Part shown: positions 32,745 to 40,481 of the stretch, piece after piece
Position numbering within the stretch: the stretch's first letter is position 1
Layout: every line of letters begins with the position of its first letter
Assembly (NCBI RefSeq): GCF_032190635.1
Contig: NZ_JAVLAS010000001.1
Location: 2,232,001 to 2,296,000, forward strand
Reading direction: 5' to 3'
Source of the DNA: Levilactobacillus zymae
Lineage (GTDB): Bacteria > Bacillota > Bacilli > Lactobacillales > Lactobacillaceae
Length of the DNA: 64,000 bases
Notes under the pieces: model-generated
The model's database searches: none
What the model saw: the letters and a program-made list of their open reading frames with translations, nothing else
Told to the model about the DNA's origin: nothing
Program-made: the position numbers and the translations under genes

Positions 32745-33986
32745 TTACTTGGTTAAGTTTAAGTGGACCTGTTTCGGGTCGGTCTGCACGATGACGCGTC
32801 CGTGGTGAATCGAATACAGAACTTCGGCGCGCGTGTTCAACGCGTTATAGAAGTTATCGCTGTTCATGATCACCAGATTGGCGGGCTTCCCCACCGCAAT
32901 GCCGTAGTGGTCACCCACGTGCATCGCCTTAGCCCCGTGAGTCGTCACGAACTGGTACGAATTCAAGATGTCGTCATACCCCATCATCTGGGTTACGTGA
33001 ATCCCGGTGTGCAGGGCGTCAAGCATATTACCATCGCCCATCGGGTACCACGGGTCCTTAATGTCGTCTTCCCCAAAGGCCACGTTCACGCCGGCCTCGT
33101 TGAGTTCCTTAACCCGGGTTAAGCCGCGGCGCTTCGGATAGGTGTCGAACCGACCGCCCAAGTGGGTGTTAATTAACGGGTTAGAAATCATGTTGATGTG
33201 GGAAAGTTGCAGTAACCGCATCAACTTGTAGGCGTAAGCGTTATTGTATGATCCCATGGCCGTGGTGTGACTGGCCGTGACCTGGTCACCCAACCCGGTT
33301 TCGTAGGCCAAGGTGGCCAAGGTCTCCAATCCGCGGGAAGCCGGGTCGTCAATCTCGTCACAGTGGGCATCGACTAACTTGCCGTATTTTTGCGCCAGGT
33401 CGACCGCAAAATGCAGTGATTCCACACTGTATTCCCGGGTGAACTCGAAGTGCGGAATGGCCCCAATCACGTCGACCCCCAGCTTGGCAGCTTGTTCCAT
33501 CAATTCCTTGCCGTGAGGGAACGACAAGATACCGTCCTGAGGAAAGGCCACCAATTGGAGTTCGATGAAGTCCTTGACCTCGTCGCGGACCTCCAACAAC
33601 GCCTTTAGTGCCGTCAGGTTCGGGTCGGTCACGTCCACGTGGGAGCGAACGAACTGAATTCCGTGGGACGCCTGCAGTTCCAGCGCCTGCCGCGCCCGTT
33701 GTTTGACGTCGGCATGGGTCAACGTCTTTTTACGTTCCCCCCAGATGCGAATCCCGTCGAACAGGGTCCCGGACTGGTTCCATTCGGGATCCCCTGCCGT
33801 CATGGTACTATCCAGGTGCACGTGCGGATCGACGAACGGCGGGATAATTAATTTGCCGTGAGCGTCGATGACCGTTTCGTGGGCCTTGGGCGTAAGCTGG
33901 GCCGCAATGGCGGTGAACTTACCGTCCTCGATCCGAATATCTTGTGGATCAGTTGCGTTTTCAATCAATCCTTGTTGAATTAACAT
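32745..33986 (-). CDS. codA: Cytosine deaminase / CodA-like amidohydrolase
   Basis: Translation is placed at the ATG at 33986, directly after AGGAGG, giving 413 residues; the longer open frame crosses another gene. Metal-binding motifs are PPFVDPHVHLDSTMT (HxH), HCDEIDD (His), ASHTTAMGSYNN (His) and FGEDDIKDPWYPMGDGNML (Asp). These match the CodA group, which deaminates cytosine to uracil in pyrimidine salvage. Related triazine or isoguanine substrates are possible. It lies 65 bases after a small membrane protein gene on the same strand. Confidence 0.88.
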   Translation of the reverse strand: MLIQQGLIENATDPQDIRIEDGKFTAIAAQLTPKAHETVIDAHGKLIIPPFVDPHVHLDSTMTAGDPEWNQSGTLFDGIRIWGERKKTLTHADVKQRARQALELQASHGIQFVRSHVDVTDPNLTALKALLEVRDEVKDFIELQLVAFPQDGILSFPHGKELMEQAAKLGVDVIGAIPHFEFTREYSVESLHFAVDLAQKYGKLVDAHCDEIDDPASRGLETLATLAYETGLGDQVTASHTTAMGSYNNAYAYKLMRLLQLSHINMISNPLINTHLGGRFDTYPKRRGLTRVKELNEAGVNVAFGEDDIKDPWYPMGDGNMLDALHTGIHVTQMMGYDDILNSYQFVTTHGAKAMHVGDHYGIAVGKPANLVIMNSDNFYNALNTRAEVLYSIHHGRVIVQTDPKQVHLNLTK

Positions 33987-34051
33987 ATCTACTTCTTCCT
34001 CCTGAAACGGGTATGTCCGTCGCCACACCTGTAGATGCGTTGCAACCCGAC

Positions 34052-34348
34052 TTAGTAAAATCCCGAAACCGTTTGGCCGAACCACAAGAGTAAGCCATCG
34101 GCTAACGCACCTAAGGCGGCCGCCCAACCGGCGACCACTAGCCACGCCACCCACCAATTGGACTGATGGGGAAACGCCTTCACGATTCCTATTAAGCTTA
34201 TCACACATCCCCCCAAACCGAGCGATAAAGTTAGGGGCTCGTGACCCAGAATGCGGTACGCCCAACCCGTGGCCCCGTTCAGGGCAAAAATACCCGCTAA
34301 AAGACCAAGTAGCCCCCAAACTAACCCTCGCCATTGTTGTCGCGACAT
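34052..34348 (-). CDS. Small membrane protein (98 residues) upstream of codA
   Basis: Three hydrophobic segments (about 8-27, 38-58, 66-90) with short loops, ending in GQTVSGFY. It is not recognised. GAAATAAATG precedes the start with weak complementarity. The co-directional position 65 bases before codA suggests co-transcription, but no functional link is visible. Confidence 0.6.
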   Translation of the reverse strand: MSRQQWRGLVWGLLGLLAGIFALNGATGWAYRILGHEPLTLSLGLGGCVISLIGIVKAFPHQSNWWVAWLVVAGWAAALGALADGLLLWFGQTVSGFY

Positions 34349-34453
34349 TTATTTCATCCCCTCACGACGTTTCTGAAACAACTCTTCGTACATTTTCAAC
34401 GTTCCATGCTATCCTTAGGCTAATTGGGATTTTCCTAAGGAGGAGACATTCAG

Positions 34454-35272
34454 ATGACAAATACTTACCCACAAGCGCTAACCATCGCCGGTTCCGATAG
34501 TGATGGTAGTGCTGGCATGCAAGCTGATCTACATACGTTCTTTGCCCGTGGCGTTTACGGTGCTTCCGTAATCACCGCCTGCGTGGCCGGCAATTCATAC
34601 GGTATCCACGCGAGTGTACCGATGCCCACGGACTTCATCAACCAAGAGTTCCAAGACTTAGCTGACGATTACCAGATTCGGGCCGCCAAGACCGGCATGT
34701 TGGCCGATTCCGAACTCATCACCGACGTGGTCCGCAACTACCAGGCTGCCGACTTCGGCCCCCTAGTGGTCGATCCCGTCATCATGACCAAGCACGGGAA
34801 CCAACTCTTAGAGGAAAGTGCCTTCAAAACGTTACGGACGCAACTATTGCCCCTAGCCACGGTCCTCACGCCAAACTTCTATGAGGTGGAAAAAATCACC
34901 GAAACGACGATTCATAGTGATGCGGACATCGTGGCCGCGGCGCACCAGATGCAACAAATGGGGGCCAAAAACATTGTCGCTAAGGGGAGTCACGCGTTGA
35001 CCAACCAAACCGCCGTCCGCGACTTTGTTTTGCTAGAATCCGGCGACAGCTTCTGGTTAAGCCAGCCTTACCACGCCACGGACCGGGTTAACGGGACCGG
35101 GGATTCCCTGTCAGCCTGCATTACCGCTGAGCTGGCTAAGGGGACGCCAATGAAGCGGGCCATTACGATTGCGAAGACCTTCGTCAACACCGCAATTGGG
35201 ACCCCCATTGACGTGGGTCATAAATTTGGCCCCATCAACCATTGGGCTGCCCAAAATCGAACTTACGATTAA
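34454..35272 (+). CDS. thiD: Hydroxymethylpyrimidine/phosphomethylpyrimidine kinase or pyridoxine kinase (ThiD/PdxK type)
   Basis: The 272-residue ribokinase-fold protein has ALTIAGSDSDGSAGMQADLHTF, VDPVIMTKHG, LTPNFYEVEKIT and NGTGDSLSACITAELAKG. ThiD enzymes usually have Cys in GTGC-x-x-S; the Asp here (GTGD) is closer to the PdxK pattern, so pyridoxine/pyridoxal phosphorylation is at least as likely as a thiamine role. AAGGAGGAG precedes the ATG. It stands alone between codA and a structured repeat fragment. Confidence 0.85.
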   Translation: MTNTYPQALTIAGSDSDGSAGMQADLHTFFARGVYGASVITACVAGNSYGIHASVPMPTDFINQEFQDLADDYQIRAAKTGMLADSELITDVVRNYQAADFGPLVVDPVIMTKHGNQLLEESAFKTLRTQLLPLATVLTPNFYEVEKITETTIHSDADIVAAAHQMQQMGAKNIVAKGSHALTNQTAVRDFVLLESGDSFWLSQPYHATDRVNGTGDSLSACITAELAKGTPMKRAITIAKTFVNTAIGTPIDVGHKFGPINHWAAQNRTYD

Positions 35273-35290
35273 CTGGCCACTTAAGAGTGG

Positions 35291-35341
35291 GCCTGGTGAG
35301 CGTAAACGACGAGCCGTAAGGCGGAACCAGCTGCCTTTTAG
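35291..35341. repeat. Shortened copy of structured element family B
   Basis: CTGGTGAGCGTAAACGACG followed by CGTAAGGCGGAACCAGCTG and CCTTTT matches the two arms of the element at 57135-57233 (minus orientation), including 19 identical bases from GCGGAACCAG to CCTTTT. The inner hairpin is missing. CTGGT and ACCAG can still pair. Confidence 0.55.
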
Positions 35342-35380
35342 CCCCCGTTTCGTTCCCTCCAAAAAAATATTTGGTGACAC

Positions 35381-35421
35381 CAACGAGTCTGAGACTTTTG
35401 TCCCAGACTCGTTGCTATTTT
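35381..35421 (+). terminator. Terminator after thiD
   Basis: AACGAGTCTG and CAGACTCGTT pair (GAC/GTC inner), followed by GCTATTTT. It lies 110 bases after the stop. Confidence 0.65.
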
Positions 35422-35469
35422 CAAGGCGACGGCTGCCCAACCACCTTAGGTTCCCCGCGGTGGCGCTCC

Positions 35470-35649
35470 TTACCATTTGTCCGGTCGCCAGGTCCGCCCG
35501 TCAATTTCTCCCTGTAATTGGTCTTGCCGCCGGGCCTGTTCGTCTACCAATTGCGCCAACGCCACCCAGAAAGCCCGGTCCGTGAATCTTGATTGGTGTT
35601 GCGCCAGCGCTTGAATCTGTTGATGTAACCACGCCTGATTATCAGTCAT
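35470..35649 (-). CDS. Small 59-residue protein coupled to the oxidoreductase gene
   Basis: The ATG at 35649 overlaps the stop of the preceding oxidoreductase gene (ATGACTGA), implying translational coupling, and the frame ends at TAA 35470-35472. The product is Gln-, Arg- and Trp-rich (AWLHQQIQALAQHQSRF, VDEQARRQDQLQGEIDG, RTWRPDKW). It is soluble, helical and not recognised. Coupling suggests a related role, but nothing more can be said. Confidence 0.65.
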   Translation of the reverse strand: MTDNQAWLHQQIQALAQHQSRFTDRAFWVALAQLVDEQARRQDQLQGEIDGRTWRPDKW

Positions 35650-36331
35650 CGTCCTGCTCCTTAATCATGGCTAACGTGGCCATGAGTTCTGCCAAGGTGT
35701 CTACCTGTTGCGTCACCGTCGTCGCAATCAAGCGCCCCGTTGTCTGGTCGGCCGGCTTAAGTTGGGCCACCTTCTCCGGTAACCGCGCCGCAAACCAAGC
35801 CTGCCGATTGGCTAGCGTGTCCGGCGCCGATTGCGTGAGGTAGCGTTGATAGGCCACCACCAGGCGTAACTTTTGGGGCTCGTCTAAGTAGTTGAATTGG
35901 TGGACCGCAAAGATCGGCAGCCAACTCATTTTCGCTCGGTGAGCCAGGGCTGCTAAGGGCGCCATCAGGGCGTCTAGGGTCACGTTTTCGGTCCCGCCAC
36001 GCCGAAAGGCCTGAGCGGGCATGCCCGTGGTCACCACGATTCCCAGTTCTTTATCCGCTAAGGGATATCGGTGATCGCCGTAGACGAAGGTACGGGTCAA
36101 AACGGTGTCCTCCCAGTGTTTCAGGCTCGCCGGAGCGGCATACCAGTACAACGGGAACTGTAGAATAATCCGGTCCGCCTGCCGCAAGGCCGCTTGCTCT
36201 TGGGACACATCATAGTCCCGCTGGTCGAGCACCCGGTACGTCACCCCATCAGCCGGCAAACTCGCCTTAAAAAACTGCTGGGTGGTCGAATCCGCCAAGT
36301 GGGGGTGCGCCACCAATACCAACGTTTGCAT
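35642..36331 (-). CDS. NAD(P)H-dependent oxidoreductase, flavodoxin-like fold
   Basis: The ATG at 36331 follows AAGGAG, giving 229 residues that begin MQTLVLVAHPHLADS. The family (KefF/MdaB/YwrO-like quinone reductases) shows DYDVSQEQAALRQADRIILQFPLYWYAAPASLKHW and GIVVTTGMP with the FMN-binding glycine region. It probably performs two-electron reduction of quinones or electrophiles with FMN. It is followed by an overlapping 59-residue gene. Confidence 0.88.
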   Translation of the reverse strand: MQTLVLVAHPHLADSTTQQFFKASLPADGVTYRVLDQRDYDVSQEQAALRQADRIILQFPLYWYAAPASLKHWEDTVLTRTFVYGDHRYPLADKELGIVVTTGMPAQAFRRGGTENVTLDALMAPLAALAHRAKMSWLPIFAVHQFNYLDEPQKLRLVVAYQRYLTQSAPDTLANRQAWFAARLPEKVAQLKPADQTTGRLIATTVTQQVDTLAELMATLAMIKEQDDD

Positions 36332-36428
36332 CTTGGTCAACTCCTTTACAATTGCATTTACTGTAGCATAGAAATCGGTTTTTCCCACCAAAAAAGGCCC
36401 ACAAGTCAATGCTTGCAAGCCTCGGGTT

Positions 36429-36578
36429 TTAACTTAATCGTTGCTTGGAATGATCAGAGAAGCGGTCGCGACCGGCCAGATGCTTACTCTTCTTCCGAAA
36501 GGCCGCTAAATTATTGAGGTACAATTGCCCTCCCGCAGCGAACAAGATAATCAACAAAATGATCAACACAGCCATCAT
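36429..36578 (-). CDS. Small single-pass membrane protein (49 residues)
   Basis: The ATG at 36578 follows GGGGGAA. The product has one N-terminal hydrophobic helix (AVLIILLIILFAAGGQLYL), then a basic tail (FRKKSKHLAGRDRF). It is not recognised; size and layout are typical of small inner-membrane proteins. It has its own TAATATATTTGT-like AT-rich upstream region. Confidence 0.55.
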   Translation of the reverse strand: MMAVLIILLIILFAAGGQLYLNNLAAFRKKSKHLAGRDRFSDHSKQRLS

Positions 36579-36677
36579 CAGAAATTCCCCCCGTCAACAT
36601 TAGGTTACAAATATATTATCGTAATGTTACAGAAAGATTGCAAGGGAAATTCACTAAAAATTAGATTTTCTTGAGAA

Positions 36678-36983
36678 TTATTGCCCCGCGTGCTCCGACT
36701 GGGTAGTCGATTCCGAGTGGCGAGAAGACTCCCGTTGTCGGTCCTGGCGGTGCTTTTTAACCTTCTTAACTTGATTGGAAATCTGGTTGGTTGGGCTAAC
36801 GTCCTTTTTCCCTGATAAGTTCGAAACGGGATAGGCGATTAATAACACCACGACGGCGACGCCCACGTACATCAAATTCCGGCGCCGGTCGCCCTGCGCT
36901 TGGGTAATCTGAAAGAAATAGTAAATCAGGCTAATGGCGGCGAAGAAGACCACGATTTCCGCCACAATGTGCACCAGCGTCAT
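36678..36983 (-). CDS. Two-pass membrane protein with charged Ser/Arg/Lys tail (101 residues)
   Basis: Two hydrophobic segments (about 4-24 and 38-56) are followed by a long hydrophilic tail (VKKVKKHRQDRQRESSRHSE) that is probably cytosolic. It is not recognised. The start follows a GGGGGGCC stretch. It is divergent from the tRNA-Arg gene. Confidence 0.6.
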   Translation of the reverse strand: MTLVHIVAEIVVFFAAISLIYYFFQITQAQGDRRRNLMYVGVAVVVLLIAYPVSNLSGKKDVSPTNQISNQVKKVKKHRQDRQRESSRHSESTTQSEHAGQ

Positions 36984-37041
36984 CCTTTTGGCCCCCCTTC
37001 ATGCGGTTTGGCAACACGCCAAGTTCGCTTCCGACTCGCGA

Positions 37042-37070
37042 TTGACACGGCGCAACGGCTTCTCTATAAT
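37042..37070 (+). promoter_or_regulatory. Consensus promoter of tRNA-Arg
   Basis: A perfect TTGACA and TATAAT are separated by 17 bases, about 20 bases before the mature tRNA. Confidence 0.92.
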
Positions 37071-37090
37071 AAATGACTGTGAGTGGTTTT

Positions 37091-37164
37091 GTCGCAATAG
37101 CTCAGCTGGATAGAGCAACGGTCTTCTAAACCGTAGGTCGAGGGTTCGAACCTCTCTTGCGACA
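37091..37164 (+). tRNA. tRNA-Arg (anticodon TCT)
   Basis: A complete 74-base cloverleaf: acceptor GTCGCAA/TTGCGAC with discriminator A, D-arm AGCTCAGCTGGATAGAGC, anticodon stem ACGGT/ACCGT around loop CTTCTAA (anticodon TCT, reading AGA/AGG), and T-arm GAGGG-TTCGAAC-CTCTC. The 3' CCA is not encoded. A rho-independent terminator follows about 30 bases later. Confidence 0.97.
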
Positions 37165-37195
37165 TCGTTAATTAACTGCATCAAGTGACCCACTC

Positions 37196-37229
37196 AGCGC
37201 CCCGGAACGATCTCCGGGCGCTTTTTTTG
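37196..37229 (+). terminator. Terminator after tRNA-Arg
   Basis: AGCGCCCCGGA and TCTCCGGGCGCT pair, followed by seven T residues. Confidence 0.9.
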
Positions 37230-37236
37230 CGTTCAT

Positions 37237-37818
37237 TTATTTTAAATGCTGGGCAAACGTCTTGATGTTTTCGCGGACGAAACGGTCCAACGGAATTCCC
37301 AGTTCGCCATACGAGTAAACGTCATTAAACACCGCATTCCCGAAGTTGATGAGGATAAAGTTACTGACCTCTTGGGAAACATTAACCTGCGCGTTAATCT
37401 CCCCACTAGCCACCATCTTGTTAAAGGTGTTAGTCAGCGATGCTTGAAATTGTAGGGGTAACTTCTTCACCGCCTGGCGGATCTCGGGGAATTGATTCCC
37501 CTCTTTAACCCCCAATAGGGAAACTGCCTGGTGTCGTTGAATAAAGTCCGCGTACAGTTCCGCAACCCGTTGCAGGTCCGTTTCAATGTTACCGTCAATT
37601 TGGAACGTCTCGTTAATTTCATCAATGTCGTCGATGTAGAGACTAATCAGTCGGTCCAGTAGGTGGTGCTTATCTTGAAAGTGCCGAAAAACCGTGCTCT
37701 CATTGACCCCTGCTCGGTCCGCAATTTTGCGCGTCGTGGTCCCATGGTAACCATACTTTAAAACTAATTCCGAAAAGGCGGTCAAGATACGCTGATCCGT
37801 TTCTTGCTTCGTCGCCAT
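37237..37818 (-). CDS. TetR/AcrR-family regulator
   Basis: The ATG at 37818 follows AAAGGAG, giving 193 residues. The N-terminal helix-turn-helix is ILTAFSELVLKYGYHGTTTRKIADRAGV with NESTVFRHFQDKHHLL, the standard TetR signature; the C-terminal ligand domain is unclassified. It is divergent from the metal P-type ATPase at 37988 and the intervening DNA has a large palindrome (37854-37885), so it probably represses itself and the ATPase. Confidence 0.9.
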   Translation of the reverse strand: MATKQETDQRILTAFSELVLKYGYHGTTTRKIADRAGVNESTVFRHFQDKHHLLDRLISLYIDDIDEINETFQIDGNIETDLQRVAELYADFIQRHQAVSLLGVKEGNQFPEIRQAVKKLPLQFQASLTNTFNKMVASGEINAQVNVSQEVSNFILINFGNAVFNDVYSYGELGIPLDRFVRENIKTFAQHLK

Positions 37819-37853
37819 CCTATCGAGCTCCTTTTCACTAAAGATCATCGTTT

Positions 37854-37885
37854 AAGTTAAGTGTACCATGGGTACCCGTTAACTT
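37854..37885. promoter_or_regulatory. Operator between tetR and the P-type ATPase
   Basis: Nested inverted repeats: AAGTTAA...TTAACTT (37854-37860 with 37879-37885) enclosing GTACC-ATG-GGTAC. The 32-base dyad is centred in the divergent intergenic region, next to a TATACT -10-like box for the ATPase. Confidence 0.6.
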
Positions 37886-37987
37886 GCCGGAATACGCCTA
37901 GCAAAAAATTTGTTATACTGAGGGTAAATACTTCATGGGCAACACCAATGACTCTCGCGATGGGGCTCATATTAGGAGGAGAGACAC

Positions 37988-39778
37988 ATGAAACTCGCCA
38001 ATTATAAACGACTATGGGGGGTACTGATCGCCGGCGTAGCCGCACTAATCTGTCAGTTTATCTTGCGGCAACCCCAGTGGACGGCCGGCATCCTGATTAT
38101 CGCCGGAAGTCTGATTGCCCTACTCATGTTCGTCGACATGGTCCAGACCTTAAAATCCGGTAAATTTGGGGTCGACCTCCTCGCCATTACGGCGGCCATC
38201 GCTACGTTGGCCGTAGGAGAATACTGGGCCGCCCTCATTGTCCTATTAATGCTGACCGGGGGAGACGCGCTAGAAGATTTCGCCGCTCACCGGGCCAACA
38301 CCGAGCTGCAGAGCCTCCTGGCTAATTCCCCCCAAGACGCCCACCTGGTCACGGGAGACTCTCTGACGGACATTCACATCGATGCCGTCACCGTTGGTCA
38401 GGAACTTCTGGTCAAACCGGGGGAAGCCATTCCCGTCGACGGGACGATTTTGCAGGGAACGACCACGGTTGACGAATCCTCTTTGACGGGGGAATCGCGC
38501 CCCATCGATAAACAACCGACCGACACCGTGATGTCCGGAGCCATCAACGGTGAGCACGCCATTCACATTCAAGCCGACCAAACGGCGGCCAACAGTCAGT
38601 ACCAAAACATCGTCCGCTTGGTCAAACAGGCCGAAAATCAACCGGCCCACTTTGTGCGAATGGCCGATCGGTACGCCGTGCCCTTTACCTTAGGCGCCTA
38701 CCTCATCGCTGGGATTGCCTGGTGGCTGTCCGGCGACCCCGTGCGCGTTGCCGAAGTCTTGGTCGTGGCCTCCCCGTGACCCTTAATCTTAGCCGCCCCG
38801 ATTGCACTGGTCTCCGGCATGAGTCGGGCCAGTCGAAACGGGATCATCGTTAAGACCGGGACCACGCTAGAAAAGTTAGCCCAGGTCCGTAGTTTCGCCT
38901 TCGATAAGACCGGAACCATCACCCAAGGTAACCTGGTCGTGGCCAGCGTCTTACCCCAAGCGGATCTCAGTAGCGCGCGGCTGCTGCAGCTTGCCGCCAG
39001 CGTTGAGCAACACTCTAACCACGTGTTGGCGCGCTCATTACTAGCCGCTAACCAGCAGGCCCTATTACCGGCTAGCGACGTGACGGAAACCACGGCGGCC
39101 GGAATTCAGGCCACCATCGACGGGCAAACGGTGCGTGCCGGCAAAGCCAGCTACATCACTACCGCTGCTATTCAAAAGGTCCAACAAACCGCCGTCTACG
39201 TCTCCGTTAATGATCAATACGTGGGGTGTGTGACCTTTACCGATCGGGTTCGGCCGGAAGCGGCCACGACCATGACCACCCTGCACCGGCTCGGCATTAA
39301 CAACCTCCTGATGATTTCCGGGGATCAACCCACCATTGCCCACCAGATTGCGCGTGAAGTGGGGATCGATCAGGTGCACGCCGAGTGTCTACCGGCCGAT
39401 AAGATCAGTGTGTTGCGGCAACTTCCTGCCGACCAGCGCCCCGTCGCCATGGTGGGCGATGGGGTCAACGACGCCCCTTCACTGGTGACGGCCGACGTGG
39501 GGATCGCCATGGGGGCCCACGGGGCTACCGCAGCCAGTGAATCCGCCGATGCGGTGGTCTTAAAGGACGACCTGACCCGGGTCAGCACCGCCGTTCAGAT
39601 CTCGCGGGATACCATGCGCATCGCCCGGCAGTCGGTTCTGATCGGGATCGCCATTTGTACTGGGCTGATGTTAATTGCCAGCTTCGGGGTTATCCCCGCC
39701 ATCATCGGGGCCCTGTTCCAGGAAGCCGTCGATACCATCACGATTCTCTACGCCTTACGGGCCAGAACGGACCGCTAA
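37988..39778 (+). pseudogene. Heavy-metal P1B-type ATPase interrupted by in-frame TGA at the CPx cysteine
   Basis: Without an N-terminal metal-binding domain, 596 codons encode a P1B ATPase: actuator loop DESSLTGES, phosphorylation site FDKTGTI (Asp at codon 306), MISGDQP and MVGDGVNDAPS. At codon 264 the transmembrane motif that should read S-P-C-P-L reads S-P-TGA-P-L (38777-38779); everything before and after is in frame and intact. A single change from TGC or TGT explains it. Re-initiation at ATG 38819 could give a 319-residue soluble part only. GGAGGAG precedes the start. Metal specificity cannot be assigned. Confidence 0.85.
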
Positions 39779-39793
39779 CCCCAATATTTACCC

Positions 39794-39826
39794 AAACTCG
39801 CGACTGACTCCAGTGGCGAGTTTTTC
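39794..39826 (+). terminator. Terminator after the P-type ATPase
   Basis: AACTCGC-GACTG and CAGTG-GCGAGTT pair, followed by TTTTC. Confidence 0.8.
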
Positions 39827-39958
39827 TTTGCGCCCAATCATCAATCAGTGACCGTTGCCATAGTGGCCGCACCAACCGGTCACCCCGCAAGAGTCCAGCC
39901 ACTCATGCTGACCATAAACGCCTATGCTCAGGGTAAACCAATCTAGGGGGCGTCTTTT

Positions 39959-40375
39959 ATGAAATCGGTTAAAACTCAATCGTTGCCCACCGTTGTGCAG
40001 TCGTATTTGAAAGTGTTACCGTTAGTCGGCGTGCTTCTATTATTGAATTGCCAGTTTGTCGTCGGCCACTTCGTCTGGCACTGGTCACCGCTGTCGTGGT
40101 ATTGGCTTTTGTGCTACGGGCTGTTCCCACTGGCGGACCGCTACGTTCACCAGTTAACCACTCGACTACTCGCCCGGCACCCGGTAGCGACTCCCACCGC
40201 GCCGAGACCTCGCGCCGCCATCTACGCCGCAGGTCTCCCCTTAATGCCCTTAGAAGACTACGACCCGCACCAAGTCCGGTTCTTACCGGCACTGGGGCGG
40301 CTCAGTCTCATTTTGTTGCTGGCACCGGCAATCGTTCTGATTGGCAGTGTCAGTCACCGACACAACTCCCTCTAA
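39959..40375 (+). CDS. Hypothetical membrane protein (138 residues)
   Basis: Three hydrophobic segments (about 17-38, 44-60 and 111-130) with a Pro/Thr/Arg-rich cytosolic loop (HPVATPTAPRPRAA) between the second and third. The product is not recognised. AGGGGGCG precedes the ATG. It is monocistronic and ends at a strong terminator. Confidence 0.6.
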   Translation: MKSVKTQSLPTVVQSYLKVLPLVGVLLLLNCQFVVGHFVWHWSPLSWYWLLCYGLFPLADRYVHQLTTRLLARHPVATPTAPRPRAAIYAAGLPLMPLEDYDPHQVRFLPALGRLSLILLLAPAIVLIGSVSHRHNSL

Positions 40376-40378
40376 TCG

Positions 40379-40427
40379 AAAGCGCCACCCTGACGGGGCA
40401 GATCTCCGTCAGGGTGACGTTTTTTAT
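40379..40427 (+). terminator. Terminator
   Basis: GCGCCACCCTGACGG and CCGTCAGGGTGACG pair, followed by TTTTTT. Confidence 0.9.
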
Positions 40428-40442
40428 TAGGGGGCGGGCGAC

Positions 40443-40473
40443 AAAAAACGCATTCCCCAACTCCGGGAACGCG
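40443..40473 (-). terminator. Terminator after the amidohydrolase
   Basis: On the minus strand ACGCGTTCCC and GGGGAATGCGT form a stem followed by TTTTTT. Confidence 0.8.
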
Positions 40474-40481
40474 TCACAGTT

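Noticed and set aside
33987..34334. Long N-terminal extension of codA
   Set aside because: It overlaps a separate membrane protein gene in another frame; AGGAGG marks the ATG at 33986.
38777..38840. Selenocysteine insertion signal after the ATPase TGA
   Set aside because: Only a weak GCCG/CGGC pairing is visible downstream, not a convincing bacterial SECIS, and lactobacilli typically lack selenocysteine genes; nonsense mutation is simpler.
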